Below the pieces are notes generated by a model. It searched no databases. It had not been told where the DNA came from and was given only the letters and a program-made list of their open reading frames with translations. Of a stretch of DNA of 64,000 nucleotides, positions 34,201 to 47,079 are shown piece after piece. The stretch's first letter is position 1, and each line of letters starts with the position of its first letter. Location of the stretch: contig NC_135726.1 in the NCBI RefSeq assembly GCF_964656455.1, positions 23,509,168 to 23,573,167 of the forward strand, read 5' to 3'. The position numbers were made by a program, and so were the translations under genes. This DNA is from Halichoerus grypus. Taxonomy: Eukaryota; Chordata; Mammalia; Carnivora; Phocidae.

Positions 34201-34216
34201 AAAATTACAATATCTT

Positions 34217-37078
34217 CACCTACCTTTCATCTTCCTTCTCATTCTTTTTTTTTTGTCACCAGAGATGAAATTTAATTTCCAGAATTCTAGAATTTTCCTT
34301 ATCCCATAAAACCTGAATCTCTCCCTATATGCTTAATTAAATTAACAGTTATTTGATCAAAGCAAGGAAGTCTAAGATAATTAAATCTCACAGAGTCTGT
34401 AGTCTTATGGACTTAAAAGAGCATAAGCTGAGATGTCAGACATGTTTTGTATCTTGGGTTTGTTACAATACAGTTGTGTAATATTGGGCGGTTTATATCT
34501 TGTATGTCCTTGTTTAAAGTCTGAGATAGAAGGTATGCTTTCTTCCAAGGTCAGTGATGAGGAATATTCCATGAAATCTTATATTAGACCTCACCTAATG
34601 CCTTGCATGTAGGGGACATGTCTTTAGTATTATCTCCTACTTTCTCTTCATGAGAGCTGAATTAGAACCAAAAAGTGTGTATATCTCTTCCTTCTGGAGT
34701 GCCACTTATGTCTATTCAAATGGCAAGGGTAGTAAGAATGCTTTATGATCATGTAAACCTTCCTGACAAAAGTGGGGAATCTTCTCTGCCTTGAGATATG
34801 GGTAGGACAGTAAGTCAAGCAGAGAATAACTCCTCATGGAATAAGGACATGCATAATGGCATACCTATCAATATTGAGCTGGTGGCATAATGTGCATTTT
34901 TAGCTTTCAGATTATTTTTTTTTTTATAAGCTCTTGTCTTAGTAAAGTTTCCATTGAAAGCAAAGCCTAAGACAGGACCCTGGGTTCATACAGTTTATTT
35001 TTATTTTAGAGGTGATCACAAGAACTCAGAGGGAGGTTGTATGGAGAGTCAGACTAGGACAGAGGAAAAGCTAAGAAAGTGGATGTTAATAAGCTGTTGG
35101 GCACTTTGAACAACTAAATTCATTCTTGCTGGGTGCCCTCTGAAGAACTGCAGAGGAGTAATCATAATTTTCCCTCCAAATTAATCCATCAAACCTTGGA
35201 AACCAAAGCCTGGACTCCACTGATGAGGGATGCCCCTGGGGAATTAAATTTCTTATATTTTCAGACTTCACCTGCTCAAGAACTGAGCAAGTTTCCATGG
35301 CTTCAGAGAAAGATCTAAGGCAGCAAAGCTGAGACCTGGCAGGTGCCTAGGTGACATATTAATAATAGCTCTCTTCCTGCTGCAGGGCCCCTTTCCAATG
35401 TAAATATAGGCAGCCAAGGGGGAGGTAAATAGCTTTTCCTAAATCTGCTGGGTTTTTACTGCCTTTTGCTCAAAATAATCCTTACACAAAAGTGGCCGAT
35501 TTGGGGGTAGATATTCTGCACCCCCTTCACTAGTAAGCAAAGAGATGAATTGCCAAATAATTAGAGGTCAATTTCTTAAATCATATGCTAACTGTGACTC
35601 CCTTCTTATGGGACATGTACTCTTCAGTTTGCCACAAGTCCCAAATGGCCCACTGCACTCTTTCATGATACCTGCTCGACGCTTGTTGCTTTTGAGTTTG
35701 TAATTCCAAGCAAGATATTAAAGGATACAGTACATTGGAAGGAATGGTAAGTACACTAGATCTGAAGAGAGAGACAGGGAGACAGAGAGACAGAGACACA
35801 ATACAGAGACAAAGACACAGAGAGATATGGAGACCAACTAGTTGTTTTAGGCAAACTTTAGCCCAAAGCCCTAAAACAATCAATATATATCCACTGACAC
35901 TATTGAGAGCAGTCTCAGAGTTTGGAAAAGACCCTCTGCCTCCAAATCCACATGCCAACAGATTTAAATACAGAACTACTTCTTTCCCAGAGAAACCTAA
36001 TTCACTGCAGAACACACCCATTGGATTCTTACTAAACAGGGAAGTTTGCATTTCTTTACTAGATCTTAAATCTTTTCTAAGCTGATGCATGCCCTTGTAA
36101 GTGCTGCTCAAAATTGTTTTAATTTTGATTACTCATTTGAACTCATCTCATGAGACCTTTTATCTCTCACTGCCCTCTGCTTATGAGACTTGTCTCCCAT
36201 TTGATAGTTAGCTTGCAAAGGGGTTTGACTCTTTAGTGGATTTTATAATGGAAATATCTTACTTGGTACTTATTATGATATAAAAAAACATTTCTAGCAA
36301 TATCATTAAAACCAAATCACATAAAGGTTGTTTTTAAAATAATATACAGCCTCTAGGAAATAGTCTTATAACTAGTTGTATATGAATATACATATATATA
36401 TAATTTCTATGCTAATTCTATAAAATTTAAATGGCACTGGTTTATTGTAAACAAAATGCAGAGCAAAGTTTATCTCCCAATTTACCTGAGTATGAAAAAA
36501 TTCTATTACTGTGGTCACCTGAAGCCTTGTATACGTCATCAAAATATCTTCCCCTTTCATAAGGCAATTATAGAGTATCTTTGAGGACAAATGTATTAAG
36601 ATAGCTTTTTTTAAAAAATGTTCTACATTTTCTATCAGCTACTAGAGTAAAAGTAAACACTAATACACTCATCTAAGACTGTACTTTGTAAATCATATAT
36701 ATGTAAAATTGAAAAAAATGCCTATTACATTTATTCTGAAATGTGTTACTTTACAACATACAAGACTTTGTTCTCTCTTTTAACTTCATCTTTAACAGTG
36801 TTAGGTGTTCACTTCTGAGTCATAAGTTCAAATCTGTTGACATGTCTTTTTTATAAAATGCTTAGGTTGGTGCTGCATAGGAAACATGCATTCTTTTTCA
36901 AACTTGGATATTTCCTCTAATTTACTGCTCCTGAAACCAACTTCACAAATAAATGGATTAAACTTCTATTAGAGGAGAAACTTCTTTGTTGATATGTGTC
37001 TGTCTTATTCACTAACGTGCTATTCTGCCTAACACAGTGTTTTGAACATAATAGCTCTCTATATAGAGAGAGTCTTAA

Positions 37079-37082
<4 letters not shown>
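34217..37082. other. Mostly unassigned; possible LTR-like DNA at 34.9-35.55 kb
   Basis: 34930-35550 has the balanced, non-AT text of an old LTR or similar repeat, but I cannot assign it. A 176-codon minus-strand frame at 35581-36111 is the longest in the window. It has no recognisable domain, overlaps a GACAGAGA-rich patch (35768-35830) and is overlapped by an antisense frame of 116 codons, so I treat it as chance. Confidence 0.4.

Positions 37083-37136
<54 letters not shown>
37083..37136. repeat. (TA)27 microsatellite
   Basis: An uninterrupted TA run of 54 bp, flanked by ttaagtttt and atcagcac. Long perfect TA tracts can extrude cruciforms and are often length-variable. Confidence 0.97.
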
Positions 37137-37138
<2 letters not shown>

Positions 37139-37879
37139 CAGCACTTACAAAGATTTAGAAGAGTAAGGCTAGTTTTGTTTAGTGCATGGGATAAAATTTG
37201 GCATTGAATTCTTAGAATTGAGGTCTACTACTGTTAGTAGTAACACAAATATAGAACTCGTTATGATATTATGGTAAGTTCAGCCTCTAAAAGTATGTTT
37301 TTAACTTAAAGCTATTGGTGTTATATCCAAATCTTCCACAACACACTTCCAGTACTCATTTTCCCATAAAATCTTTATGAATTCCCAGATTAAATGCTAT
37401 CCCTCTTTTCTACATGTCTCCAACTTGAAGAAACAACACAACTCATCCAGAAGCTCACTAAGACTACAGAATTTTTCTTATAATCCGTGCTAGGTACTAA
37501 GCACATTCAATATACTAATTATAACATTTCAGATAATAAAAGGAACCAAAAAATGGTAACACATTCACTATCATTCAACTAAAAGCCTACTATAATATCT
37601 GCTAAAAAAAAAAAAAAAAAAAAAAAAATCTGCTGAAAACAGATGCAGTCTCTTGGACTGCCAATTTTTACTTTATTTATTCTACCCCCTTACTATTTAA
37701 GAACTCTATAATCCAATAATTTTGAATAGTAATGCAAAACTAATTCTTTCGAGAAAGTCTGATAAGATAAAAAAAGGTAAAATTCCTACTATATCACATA
37801 TATTTTCTCTCTCTCACACATACACACACACCTTACCACTATCACAATCACCACCTTGAGTATTCATTGTGATCATCAG
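37137..37879. other. AT-rich DNA with a 25-nt A tract
   Basis: An A run at 37604-37627 has no SINE body attached. The words 'atctgct' before it and 'atctgctgaaa' after it could be a small duplication around an A-tract insertion. No gene. Confidence 0.5.
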
Positions 37880-38240
37880 TTATTTCTCTTCAATTTTTTA
37901 TATGTAACTTACTAACAGTCTAACCTTTGTTCCCTTATCTACAGTAGTGTATCTGTGTAACAGAGAGGGTAAGAGTATTGTTCCATCATTTTTTATGAGA
38001 AGTAAATAATCTACCACATAATACATTTTAAAAATTATCATCATTATTAATTATTACATAGACTTTTACTATATGGAGATTGGATATTTTTTCCATCAAG
38101 TTTCCTACCTACTATACACTGTGAAGATTTTCTCATACCTTCAAATCATATGGGCTTATAATTTTAACCAAACCTTTCTTGATGGGTTTTTATATAGGTT
38201 CCAATTTTTGGCTGTCATAATTTTTGCTAAGATGAATAAT
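37880..38240 (-). mobile_element. Possible old L1, antisense
   Basis: 'gggtttttatataggttcc', 'aatttttggctgtcataat' and 'gctaagatgaataatcc' resemble the reversed L1 ORF2 end (ggacatttaggttgtttccaattttt...tattataaataatgct). Too worn for certainty. Confidence 0.4.
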
Positions 38241-38460
38241 CCTAGAAATAAATGTCTCTAACTGTTTGTATTTTTTTTTTCTTTTAGGATGTCTTTTGAG
38301 CTGATACATAGTGCTAAATTACTACAAAGAAATGTGCCATAACCTCCCCCCGAAAGTATGGAAACATACTTCTCCCTCTAGGTAATATAATGTAATATTT
38401 TTTTTTTTACATTATAGTTAAGGATTAGAATCTTTTTATAGAATTCATCACTTTAAAATT

Positions 38461-38512
38461 TTCTAAATAGTTTAAAAATATTCTAAATAGTTTAAAAATA
38501 TATATATATATA
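38461..38512 (+). repeat. 20-bp perfect tandem pair plus TA run
   Basis: The unit ttctaaatagtttaaaaata occurs twice without change (38461-38480, 38481-38500) and runs into tatatatatata. Confidence 0.95.
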
Positions 38513-39976
38513 AAAGCAGGGAGTAGTTATTTTATGTGAACAACAGGGGCATTTACATTTTTTACTTTATTTCTAGATGGTCTACTTAATCTGGTTTCCC
38601 CTGCTATTAATTCTGGAGACTATCTTTAGATTAATCTTCATGATATCTCCCTCAAGAACTTATAATGTTCCCTTTTTGCTTCTACCTAATTTGTAGGATC
38701 TATCACAGTTTGATTTGCATCTTCTGACCCTTGTTTATATTCTCTATGGAGCACATACTGTTGGTATGTCTGATATTCCCTCAGTGTTCACCAGGAATGA
38801 TTATGCATCCTCAATGGCTTCCAAAGCAAGCACATGCAGCTTTTCTAAAGGGGCTTCCTCTGTCCGTACTTACACAACCCTGCAGTTAGCAGGTGAAAAA
38901 TGCCAGGACACAACCTTCAGACAATCACAAATGAAAATTAGTGAATAAATAACCCAGTTCCCCATCTCCTAGATGAGATCACAGTTTATCTGAGAGCCCT
39001 ACTTGCCAAAAGAAATAACATACAAATAACGTACTTCTCATAGATTTTAGTCCTCTGCTTCACTGTTTGATTCTCCCACAGGTGCTTCCTGCAACCCTTC
39101 TCCCAACAAACTACACTCAAATACTTCTCTTACAGTCTGCTTCTTGGGGAACCTAACCACATACAAGCCTTCTTCCAAGCATGGGGTTTATCTTCTCTAC
39201 TGTATTGGGTGCATCATAGGTCTCCCCTCCAATTTGCCATGATCACTAGACCCTCAGCAGATAATTCTTCCACCTGAGGCTGATTCAGCCTGATCAACAG
39301 GGAACCTCTCCTTCGGTTGCTTCTTTGCAGCAAAGCTGGTTAGCCACACATCTAAGTTTCTGGCCTCTCCCACCACTTGATGTATTTTGATGAAATGCCA
39401 CATCAAGAAGCTTGGGATCTGACATCCCAAGCAGCTACTAAAGGAGCCAGCGGATGCATCCTAAATTGTAGGGAGTGAACTCTTTATGGGATGAAGTTGG
39501 ACAAATGAGAAATAGGAGATGGAGAGGATTCTGACAGATAAATGTGTGGGGATCAAATATGAAATAATCAAAATAATTTTACAAAGGCTTGAGGATGTTA
39601 TTACTAAGAGACTTACATCCTTGCCTATTACTTAAGAACCAACCAAAAAGAAAAAGAAAAAAAAAGTATTCTTGGCATCTATTATGTGCCTGCCACAATA
39701 TGAGATGTTGAATGGATTATAAAAGAATCATGAGTCAGGGCGTTGGAAATTTATTGTAACTGACATTGGCCTAACCAAAGAAACACATTATTGAAGTACG
39801 TAAGCTCTTCAGAAAGTGCTTCCTCCTGCTATTATTTTTAAAGGGATTAAAATTTTTATTATAAAGAAAACTAAATATGGAAATGAATAAAGAACAAAGG
39901 TAACTTCTTATCCAAAGATAACTTCTGCTAATACTTTGGTATAGGTCATGTATTTCCAGATGTATTCTGCTGTTGA
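38513..39976. other. Unassigned DNA
   Basis: No gene supported. 39840-39970 may be a worn antisense L1 piece ('aacttctgctaatactttggta'). Confidence 0.4.
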
Positions 39977-40042
39977 AGAGAAAAAAAATGTTTCCTTCTA
40001 CTCTTCTAGGTTCTTTGGCTGGTCTAATAATTAGATTGACAT
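39977..40042 (-). mobile_element. LTR end fragment (ERV1-like), antisense
   Basis: The reverse complement reads 'ctaattattagaccagcc' then 'aaagaacctagaagagtag', matching the 3' end of the related LTR at 41562-42115 ('agccaagaacctagaaggg'). It stops exactly where the next LTR starts with tgtagggg. Confidence 0.65.
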
Positions 40043-40530
40043 TGTAGGGGCCAGGGACATGCTGCTCCAAAATGGGCCACTTTGGCATGAAGATTATTTT
40101 GAGTTAAAAGCAATCAAAACCAAGTAGAGCAGGAAAAGCTCTTTACTTCCCTCTCAACTGCCTAAAAAGAATTTAGATAGAGGACTTGCTCCAGGATGAG
40201 AGCTATCATCATAGATAACTACATTATAATATGAACTAGGTATCACAGACAGGGAGGAGTCTAGCAAGTCCTTTATATCCCATGGTTTCGGAATGTCCCA
40301 GCAAACATTTGTTTACCAATCATTTACTATTTCACGTTCCTGTGAATTGCATCCTTTCCCTTTGAAGTCCCAGACCCCTACCCCTTCTCCTCAGTTCAGA
40401 ATGACATATAGAGCTCATTTCACCTGTCTTTGGAATTTCACGTCTGTGTGGATTCCTTGTACATATGAAATTAAATTTGATTTTCTCCTGTTAATCTGTC
40501 TCATGTCAATTTGATTCTTAGTCCAGGTAG
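40043..40530 (+). mobile_element. Solo LTR (ERV1-like), sense
   Basis: Starts tgtaggggccagggacatgc, with 'gctgctccaaaatgggcc' and 'ctttggcatgaagattat'. Its 3' part carries 'ttctcctgttaatctgtctc' and 'tttgattcttagtccagg'. This layout fits a class I endogenous retrovirus LTR of mammals. I do not assert the family name. No internal retroviral genes are seen. Confidence 0.7.
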
Positions 40531-41024
40531 AAAGATATTACAGAGGAAATTCTTCATCTCCAGCAACATAAGACAGATTAACAGGAAAAAATTGAAAGTA
40601 ACATGTATATCTCCTATAGTCATGAGAGATATGCAGGAAAACTGAATAACTCCCTGAAATAGCCCAAGCCATCACCTTAAATACCACATGCAGCGAAAGA
40701 CAAGAGGTTTTGGGTGTGGTCAGTTATGGGAGATTTCCAGGAAAAGCACAGTAAACAAGGGTATGGTTGTTACGCAGATTTAAGTCAGGTCTTCTCCACT
40801 GCTAAGTGTTTATAGTTTGCCTCATCTCCTCTTCCTGTTACAGCTAGGGAGATACCCTTACAAATGAGTATTTCCCTTATACTCGTAAGAGTTTCTTATA
40901 GAAGGATAACTTCTACTTCCTTTCAAAAGTCTCTTCTGTCTGCAGTTTCTTAAATATAACCAGCTTAATATAATCCTTAAACCAAAAAGCATATCTTGGA
41001 GTGGCAAATTTCTTTCCCCTTCAC
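40531..41024 (-). mobile_element. Solo LTR (ERV1-like), antisense
   Basis: The reverse complement starts 'aaggggaaagaaatttgcc', has 'actccaagatatgctttttgg', 'gtggtatttaaggtgatgg' (TATA-like) and 'tcctgttaatctgtctta'. It is homologous in order to the LTRs on both sides and faces the previous one tail to tail; cctgttaatctgtct occurs as an inverted pair at about 40484-40498 and 40572-40586. Confidence 0.75.
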
Positions 41025-41561
41025 TGTAATTTCACATCTGTCTTTTTATCCTTATTCTTTTCTAAAGTAATTAAGTAATCTTTGAAAAGATGCTATTTAA
41101 TGTCTGCATAGTATTCCTTCTATTGAAAATGTATTAATTTGTTGAACTAATCAGACACTGTTGGACATTTAAGATTGTTCCCAATTTTTCATAAATAAAA
41201 AAACACTGATAAATACCCTTGTAAAATACATAGATTTACATAGTTATGATCAGTTTTTCAGAAGAGTTGTTCTTTCTTTTGAGGGTTGACTGTGACAGTA
41301 ATTTTTAATCTTGAATCACAAAAGCAATATACCATAATAATGACATTAAGAAAACAGCAATCATTCTAACAGAGCTCTTATTAATTTTGTATATTATCTT
41401 CTAGACTTTCTGCTTCTTCATGGCTATGCTGCTGAAGAAAACTATTTTAACATGAGTTTTTCATTTAACATTTTCTCTTGTAGTTCCAGTGTTGCAAGAG
41501 GTACTTGATTATTATTATTATTAATGCATGCATCCTATTCAATCAAGTGTATAGGCCATGA
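41025..41561 (-). mobile_element. Old L1, antisense (41085-41310), and flank
   Basis: 'tgcatagtattccttctattg', 'ggacatttaagattgttccc' and 'ttttcataaataaaaaaac' match the reversed end of L1 ORF2. It sits between two LTRs. The stretch to 41561 has no clear assignment. Confidence 0.6.
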
Positions 41562-42115
41562 CTGACAACTAAAGGGGAGCAGAATTTGCTACTCCAAAAT
41601 ATGTTTCTTTGGCATAAGGATTATCTTGGTTACTTTTAAGAAAGTGAAAATACAGCAGAAGCTCTGAAAAATGAGTAAAAGTTACACTTTCATAAGAGAC
41701 ATTACATTTATAAAGGAAATATGCATTTATAAGGCTGTTTTCCTCACTATACCAGGAAGAGAAGGATTATTCTAAATCAGAAGAAACTCTTATCAATGAA
41801 GAAGACAAATCTGCATAACATCCATGCTTTGTTTACTGTACATTTTCTGATAACCTCCCATAACTGGCTCTCCTCACCCCCAGCATCTTTTGCCTTTGGA
41901 TGGAGATGGTATTTAAGTTGGTGGCTTGCACCATTCCTGGAAGTTTCTTAGTTTTTCTGGGTATCTTCCGTGTATACTGAAGGTATACATGTTATTAAAC
42001 TTTTGTCTGGTTTTTTTTTTTTTTTTTCTCTTTCCTGTTAATCTGCCTTTCTATTACAGGGGAGGTCTCAGCCAAGAACCTAGAAGGGTAGAGGGAAAAT
42101 TATTTTTTCTCTCCC
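41562..42115 (+). mobile_element. Solo LTR (ERV1-like), sense
   Basis: 'gcagaatttgctactccaa', 'gtttctttggcataaggat', 'gagatggtatttaagttgg' (TATA-like), 'tcctgttaatctgcctttc' and 'agccaagaacctagaaggg' are shared in order with the antisense LTR at 40531-41024. A T17 tract interrupts it at 42010-42027. No retroviral coding region adjoins it. Confidence 0.75.
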
Positions 42116-42744
42116 ACCCCCACACAACTATTCTTCCTTTTGTAAGGTATTTAAACTTCTTCCAATATTTCATTATTATAAATAACCACTTCCTTGAATG
42201 CTTTTCAGGATTAATCACTGGTTTTCTGTTAAAAGATTCAATCATTATTAAAAAAAAAAAAAAATCCAAGTTACAGAAGGGTTAAGAAGTGGGAAGAGTT
42301 TTTTAACTGTTCACTCTTAAGCTACTGGATGCAGTTTTTGTTGGCATCATACTCAAATTCCTTCTAAAGACCAGTGACAGTGGCACTATATTTCATCAAC
42401 ATGACCTGAGCAGCTTGATTTAACTTTATATTGGATATTGGACTAACATTGTCCAGGAAAATCATTTGTCCTTCTCAGTGGGGAGGGACACAGACCAGTG
42501 AATGCATTTATTTTTATCCTTTACCATACAATGACATATCCCTGGCTCAGCTGTTGACTCAGAAGTATTTGCTATGTGCACTGGGACAGCCAATAAAACA
42601 ATCAAAGTCTGTTATTTATCTTGATTTAAAAGGGAGATGCTATTTCTAGGCTAAACCTGAAATGTCACTTTTGCTATAGTCTTTGTATCCTAAAGTCAAA
42701 CCTTTTCCAAAGTGGTTATTAAATGACAAGAAAGTTGACTAAAA
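42116..42744. other. Unassigned DNA
   Basis: An A14 tract lies at 42250-42263. No gene. The 119-codon frame over 41926-42285 runs through the LTR T tract and this A tract. Confidence 0.5.
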
Positions 42745-42925
42745 TTTATTGGCCACTTGAATTCCTTGGTATTGTTAGGCAATTTACATAAAATAATTTA
42801 ATTGTAACACCAAAGTCATGAGATATGTGTCACAAACACCTTTTAACCAAGAAGAAAGTTGTGTCCCTGAGATTTTAACTGTCAGCCACACAGCTACTAA
42901 GTGCAGAATTAGAATTCAAATCCAT
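42745..42925 (-). mobile_element. MIR, antisense
   Basis: 'ttaggcaatttacataaaat', 'aagaagaaagttgtgtccctg', 'cagccacacagctactaag' and 'agaattagaattcaaatcc' give the reversed MIR order. Confidence 0.7.
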
Positions 42926-45900
42926 TTTAATTCCTTCAATAAATATTTATATAAAATGTTTGAGACATCGTAAACATCCCTGTGAGTAAGGGCATAAGAT
43001 AAAAAGGTGATTTTTATCTTTCTTTGTGATTTTATACTTGAAGCATCTCTACCACATTGGTGCTTATTTGAAAGTGGATAATAAAGGTGCTTCTCCAACA
43101 TTTTTTTTCTAAATTGAATCCAGTATAATGGTTTGGGAGAAATGATAACGCCTGAAATTAAGAACACATAGCATTTACTGATCCTGAATATGAGACAGAC
43201 ACTGTGTACCTGCTCTACAAAGAACTTTGCACATAATGACTGATTACTTAAAAGATATTTTAGGCCTTTTTTTTTTTTCCCCCCCAATAATTCAGCCTAA
43301 ATATATGGGAGTGGATATTCAGAGAAAGCAATGTGAGGCTTCCTGAATAAGTAGCTCAAAAATAATCCCTTACATTCAGTCCCCCCCCCCCCCTTTCACA
43401 ACAAGGAGGTAGAGAAGCTTTATCCTTTCCCAAAGACTGCAATTCATTTTAGCATAGATATTCTTTGTGATTGGAGACTACATCCTCATACTGATAATTC
43501 TTTAACTTTCATTTATTTTGTATTGAGTCCTTATTTACTGATGATGGCAGATGATAAGTCCAACATTTGTGTCTCGATTCAGATCAAATGGGGCTGAGGG
43601 ATAACTTTCAAATGTAGATTGGATGCAGAAATATTACCCCATGATTACAAGACGTAGAGGGCAAGACAAAAATCTCCCCATGAATGTATGGACATTTGGT
43701 TTCTCCGTTTATGTTAGATCAGAGAGGGTAACCCACAGAAGACTGCTTTTGGGTTTGTTGAAATGCACAAAATGCACAAAGAAGAAAACAATAAAAAAAA
43801 GTAAGAGGTAAGCTTCACTGGATAAACAGGAACATAAATCACATTGGAGTAAGTGAGGGTACCTTCTATCAAGGGAAGGCAAAGGCTCTTGGAAACCCTA
43901 TCAGTACCTTCCTTTAGAAGGTAGGCCAATAATTACATTGTCTGAGTAAAAGGGTATGATCTAAACTTTTAAATGTTTAGATATTAAAATAATATGTCTA
44001 CAGCTTATTGAGAAGGACAGAGGACAGTGGTTCTGTATCCACAGAATAGAAAAGGCCTGTACCAGTCCTGGGCCAGCCCTCTTGGTTTCAACTACACCCT
44101 GGGGATCAGTTCTTCTTGGAAATGCACGTAATTGAACTCAGATAATGTTGAAAGTAAGATACAAAATTTAAAGTGAGGGTGTGTGATTCCTCTAAAAAAA
44201 CAAAACAAACAAACCAAAAGAAACCAGAGCAGATTGGTCAAAACTCTGGACCAGCAAAGAAGTATGATCATAATGGATCAGAACTTGTCAAGTCACAGGG
44301 TTGGGGGTAAAAATAGCTACTGGGGAAAGGAAAGTACTCCTGGAAGTGATAATAAAAATACTTGAAGTGCAGCATATATAATGTGTCAATTATTTTAAAG
44401 CTAGGAGATTTGAAGAGAGCCAATGTGATTATAGTTGCTATCATCAGTTTGGGAGGGTGCACTTGCTTGCAAATGGCTCTTACTTTGTTCCAACTACTTC
44501 TAGAACTTCCCTCTGAGACGAGTTTCATTACTTTTTACTTCAAATTTGTAGGACCCAGCTTGATCATCTATCAGTTCCACAGACGTGGCACCCCATGGCT
44601 AGTCTTTATTTCCAAAAGTCATGTCTTCCTCAGGGAACTAAAACTCTTTCTCCCCAAACACTCAAAATAATAGACTGCAGTCTCTGAAGTGAATTGGTCT
44701 TCATTTTGTCCTTCACACATAAAGCAATTAGATTGTTAAGATACAATCTAGTGCAGAAGATAAATGTTATTTTTTATCATTATTACAAGACTTTCAAATC
44801 CTGGATCCTTACAAGCAAAGTTCTTGAAAACAAAAGGATATATTTTGGGTGTCTATTATGCATTATATACTATGCTACAGCATTCACTTAGGTCATTTGA
44901 AAATTATTATTCCTATCCCTACCTAGCACAGTTGCATGAAATAAGTATTGTCTACAGATTAAATAGGTAAAACAATGTAAACGAAGTCACATAGCAATGG
45001 GTAACACAGGACTGAGTCCTTTTGTTTGTAAATCCCATCTTCTCCCACCAAATCACACAGTCCTATGGATTATTATCATTTACCTCTGGCACATATTTAG
45101 TATGTTTTAGGCACTTATTTTTTACTTAGCATTAGGTAGCAGGAGAAAGAGAAATATTTGAAATCTCCATCTTTAGTCTTAACTTCACTAAAACAGCCCT
45201 TTGGATGACGGTCATGTTAAATTCATTTCAAAAACTAGCCAAAGATTCATTTGTTGAATTAAAAAAAAAAAAAAAAAAAAAAAACTACCAAATTTCGTAG
45301 TTCTCAAGAAGAAGAATTAACTTTTAATTTTCCCAGGATATTTAAAATATGCAAAATCTAGTGTAGAAGACAGATGACAATCTGAAAATGCTCTTCTAAT
45401 TCCAAGATATAGTATTAAAACTTTCTGAATTAGAATTCATCCAGTAGAGGCTATTCTGCTGGAATCATTCCATGGTTTATCAGTAAACAGGCAAATCATT
45501 TGTGAAATTCAGAGAATGTATGAATCTCAACATTTATCCCTAAGCTTTCTGTGTATGTGTATATGCACATGGACATGTGTATGTGCACCTAAAATGAAAT
45601 AAAACAAATGAATAAGGAATAACTCTCTTTCTTCTTCACAAAAGTCTAAAGAAATAGAATTCTCTAACTTCTCTGGCAATTACCAGATCTTAGTTGTTCT
45701 GGCTGGGTTGTAGGGTAGAGAGAAGAGTAGCAGAATCTGAGAAGAACTGAATTTTTCTTCGTAAGAATGAAATAGAGAAATAATTGAGTACTAAGAAAAT
45801 AAGAGAAGCAAGACGGGGGGATATCAGAACCAAGAGGATTATTATAAATTCTTTATGTATTCAGTCTTTATGTATTCCCCACATGCTGTCTTTTCAAGAG

Positions 45901-46421
45901 AATTTACCGTAAAAACCTATGCTGATATCTAACTATAGTCAAATTCATACAATTTTGTTGGTACCCTGAGCTAAGAGAAGATTTTAGGCAGGAGTAAACT
46001 ATCCATTTTAATTCAGGGTACAGGCTACCTCTCTGGAAATTCTAAAAGGGACCTATGGAACATCTCTTCAAATATACATTTTCATCCATCCTTTATCAGA
46101 CAAAGATGCTAAAATCCAATGATATGTCTATAAACACAAAGCATTTTCATGTTCTGTGACCCAGATCCACATTTGGCATTAAGAGTGTTTTAGTCAGATT
46201 AGTGATGGAGCCTTTTTTTTTTTTTTTTATTTAGTGAAGCTAGTCCATAGTCATTTTTGCCTTGATTAAACCAGACCTTCGTCCTAATAGATTCTAAATA
46301 AACCAAACTCTATTGCCCTCCATATAAACGTATCAATGCTCTGTATTAATGTATCCTTGAGATGTCAAAAAGTAAACAGATGGATATTTACAAAGGGCAC
46401 TCAAATATGAACATCAGATAC
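42926..46421. other. Unique AT-rich DNA with homopolymer runs
   Basis: A C13 run at about 43381-43393, an A23 run at 45261-45283 and a T18 run at 46211-46228. A weak MIR-like patch lies at 44890-45020. Short frames here (including overlapping plus/minus frames at 44268-44670) have no recognisable domain. Confidence 0.45.
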
Positions 46422-46464
46422 ATGAACTGTAACTCTTTCTATGTTCTTAGGCTTGTTAATATTA
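46422..46464 (+). repeat. Partner 1 of composite inverted duplication
   Basis: Reads atgaactgtaact...gttcttaggcttgttaatatta. Its reverse complement occurs at 46988-47026 with one substitution and a 4-bp gap (ttct). Confidence 0.9.
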
Positions 46465-46754
46465 ATACAAGGACTCCAGGGATCAAGGAATTTCAAACAT
46501 GTGGAGTAATACTCATAGACCATTCCATGAAACTGGCAATAGTTCCCTAAAGAAAAATATCACAGAGAAACAAATTTTAATGTGTAAGTTAACAGAGGTC
46601 AAACTTATAGAAGTGACTCTCTCCACCCTTACTGATGTTTTCAAGTTTTATTTGTTAAGTATGGTAAGAACAAATCCTATAAACTAGAGTAAAACACACA
46701 TTTCTCCAACATACCCTGTAATACAAAGAGCAATTAGAGTCTGACCAATTACAT

Positions 46755-47026
46755 AAGTTCAGTCCCACTGGGGCCTCACTCAAGAAAGGGAAATGCACAT
46801 TGAAATTGTCCTTCCAAAGTACATGGAGATGCAGTACAATTCCTGGGATTCCTGTCCTTATTAGTTGAACATTGTATCTGATGGTAGATTTGCATGACTT
46901 CAGAGAAAACAGAGGTAGAAACCCATCAAAGGCAGAGACCCCTTCAAAGCGGCAACCTGGGCTGAGAGCATGGAGCTGTCCATGCTGTAATATTAACAAG
47001 CCTAAGAACATAGAGTTAGAGTTCAT
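46755..47026 (-). repeat. Composite inverted block copied from both flanks
   Basis: 46988-47026 is the inverse of 46422-46464. 46755-46982 is the inverse of 47846-48035, with about four substitutions and a 38-bp length difference (extra bases in this block between 'gatgggt' and 'cagata' when read in reverse). The two parts join through five bases (46983-46987, tgctg). About 105 bp at one end are identical in both arms. Confidence 0.92.
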
Positions 47027-47079
47027 TTAATCATCTTAAATGACTGCATTTGTCAACCATGTATTTGGTATAAATTGTT

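Noticed and set aside
35581..36111. Longest open frame in the window (176 codons, minus strand)
   Set aside because: No recognisable domain, a strongly biased stretch from a GACAGAGA-rich patch, and an overlapping antisense frame of 116 codons. A chance frame is likelier than a gene.
37604..37627. A retrotransposon tail without a body
   Set aside because: No SINE or L1 sequence adjoins the A run. A short flanking word is repeated, but this is too little to call an insertion.
39977..42115. A complete provirus between the LTRs
   Set aside because: The LTRs alternate in orientation and the DNA between them is LTR or old L1. There is no internal retroviral coding sequence.
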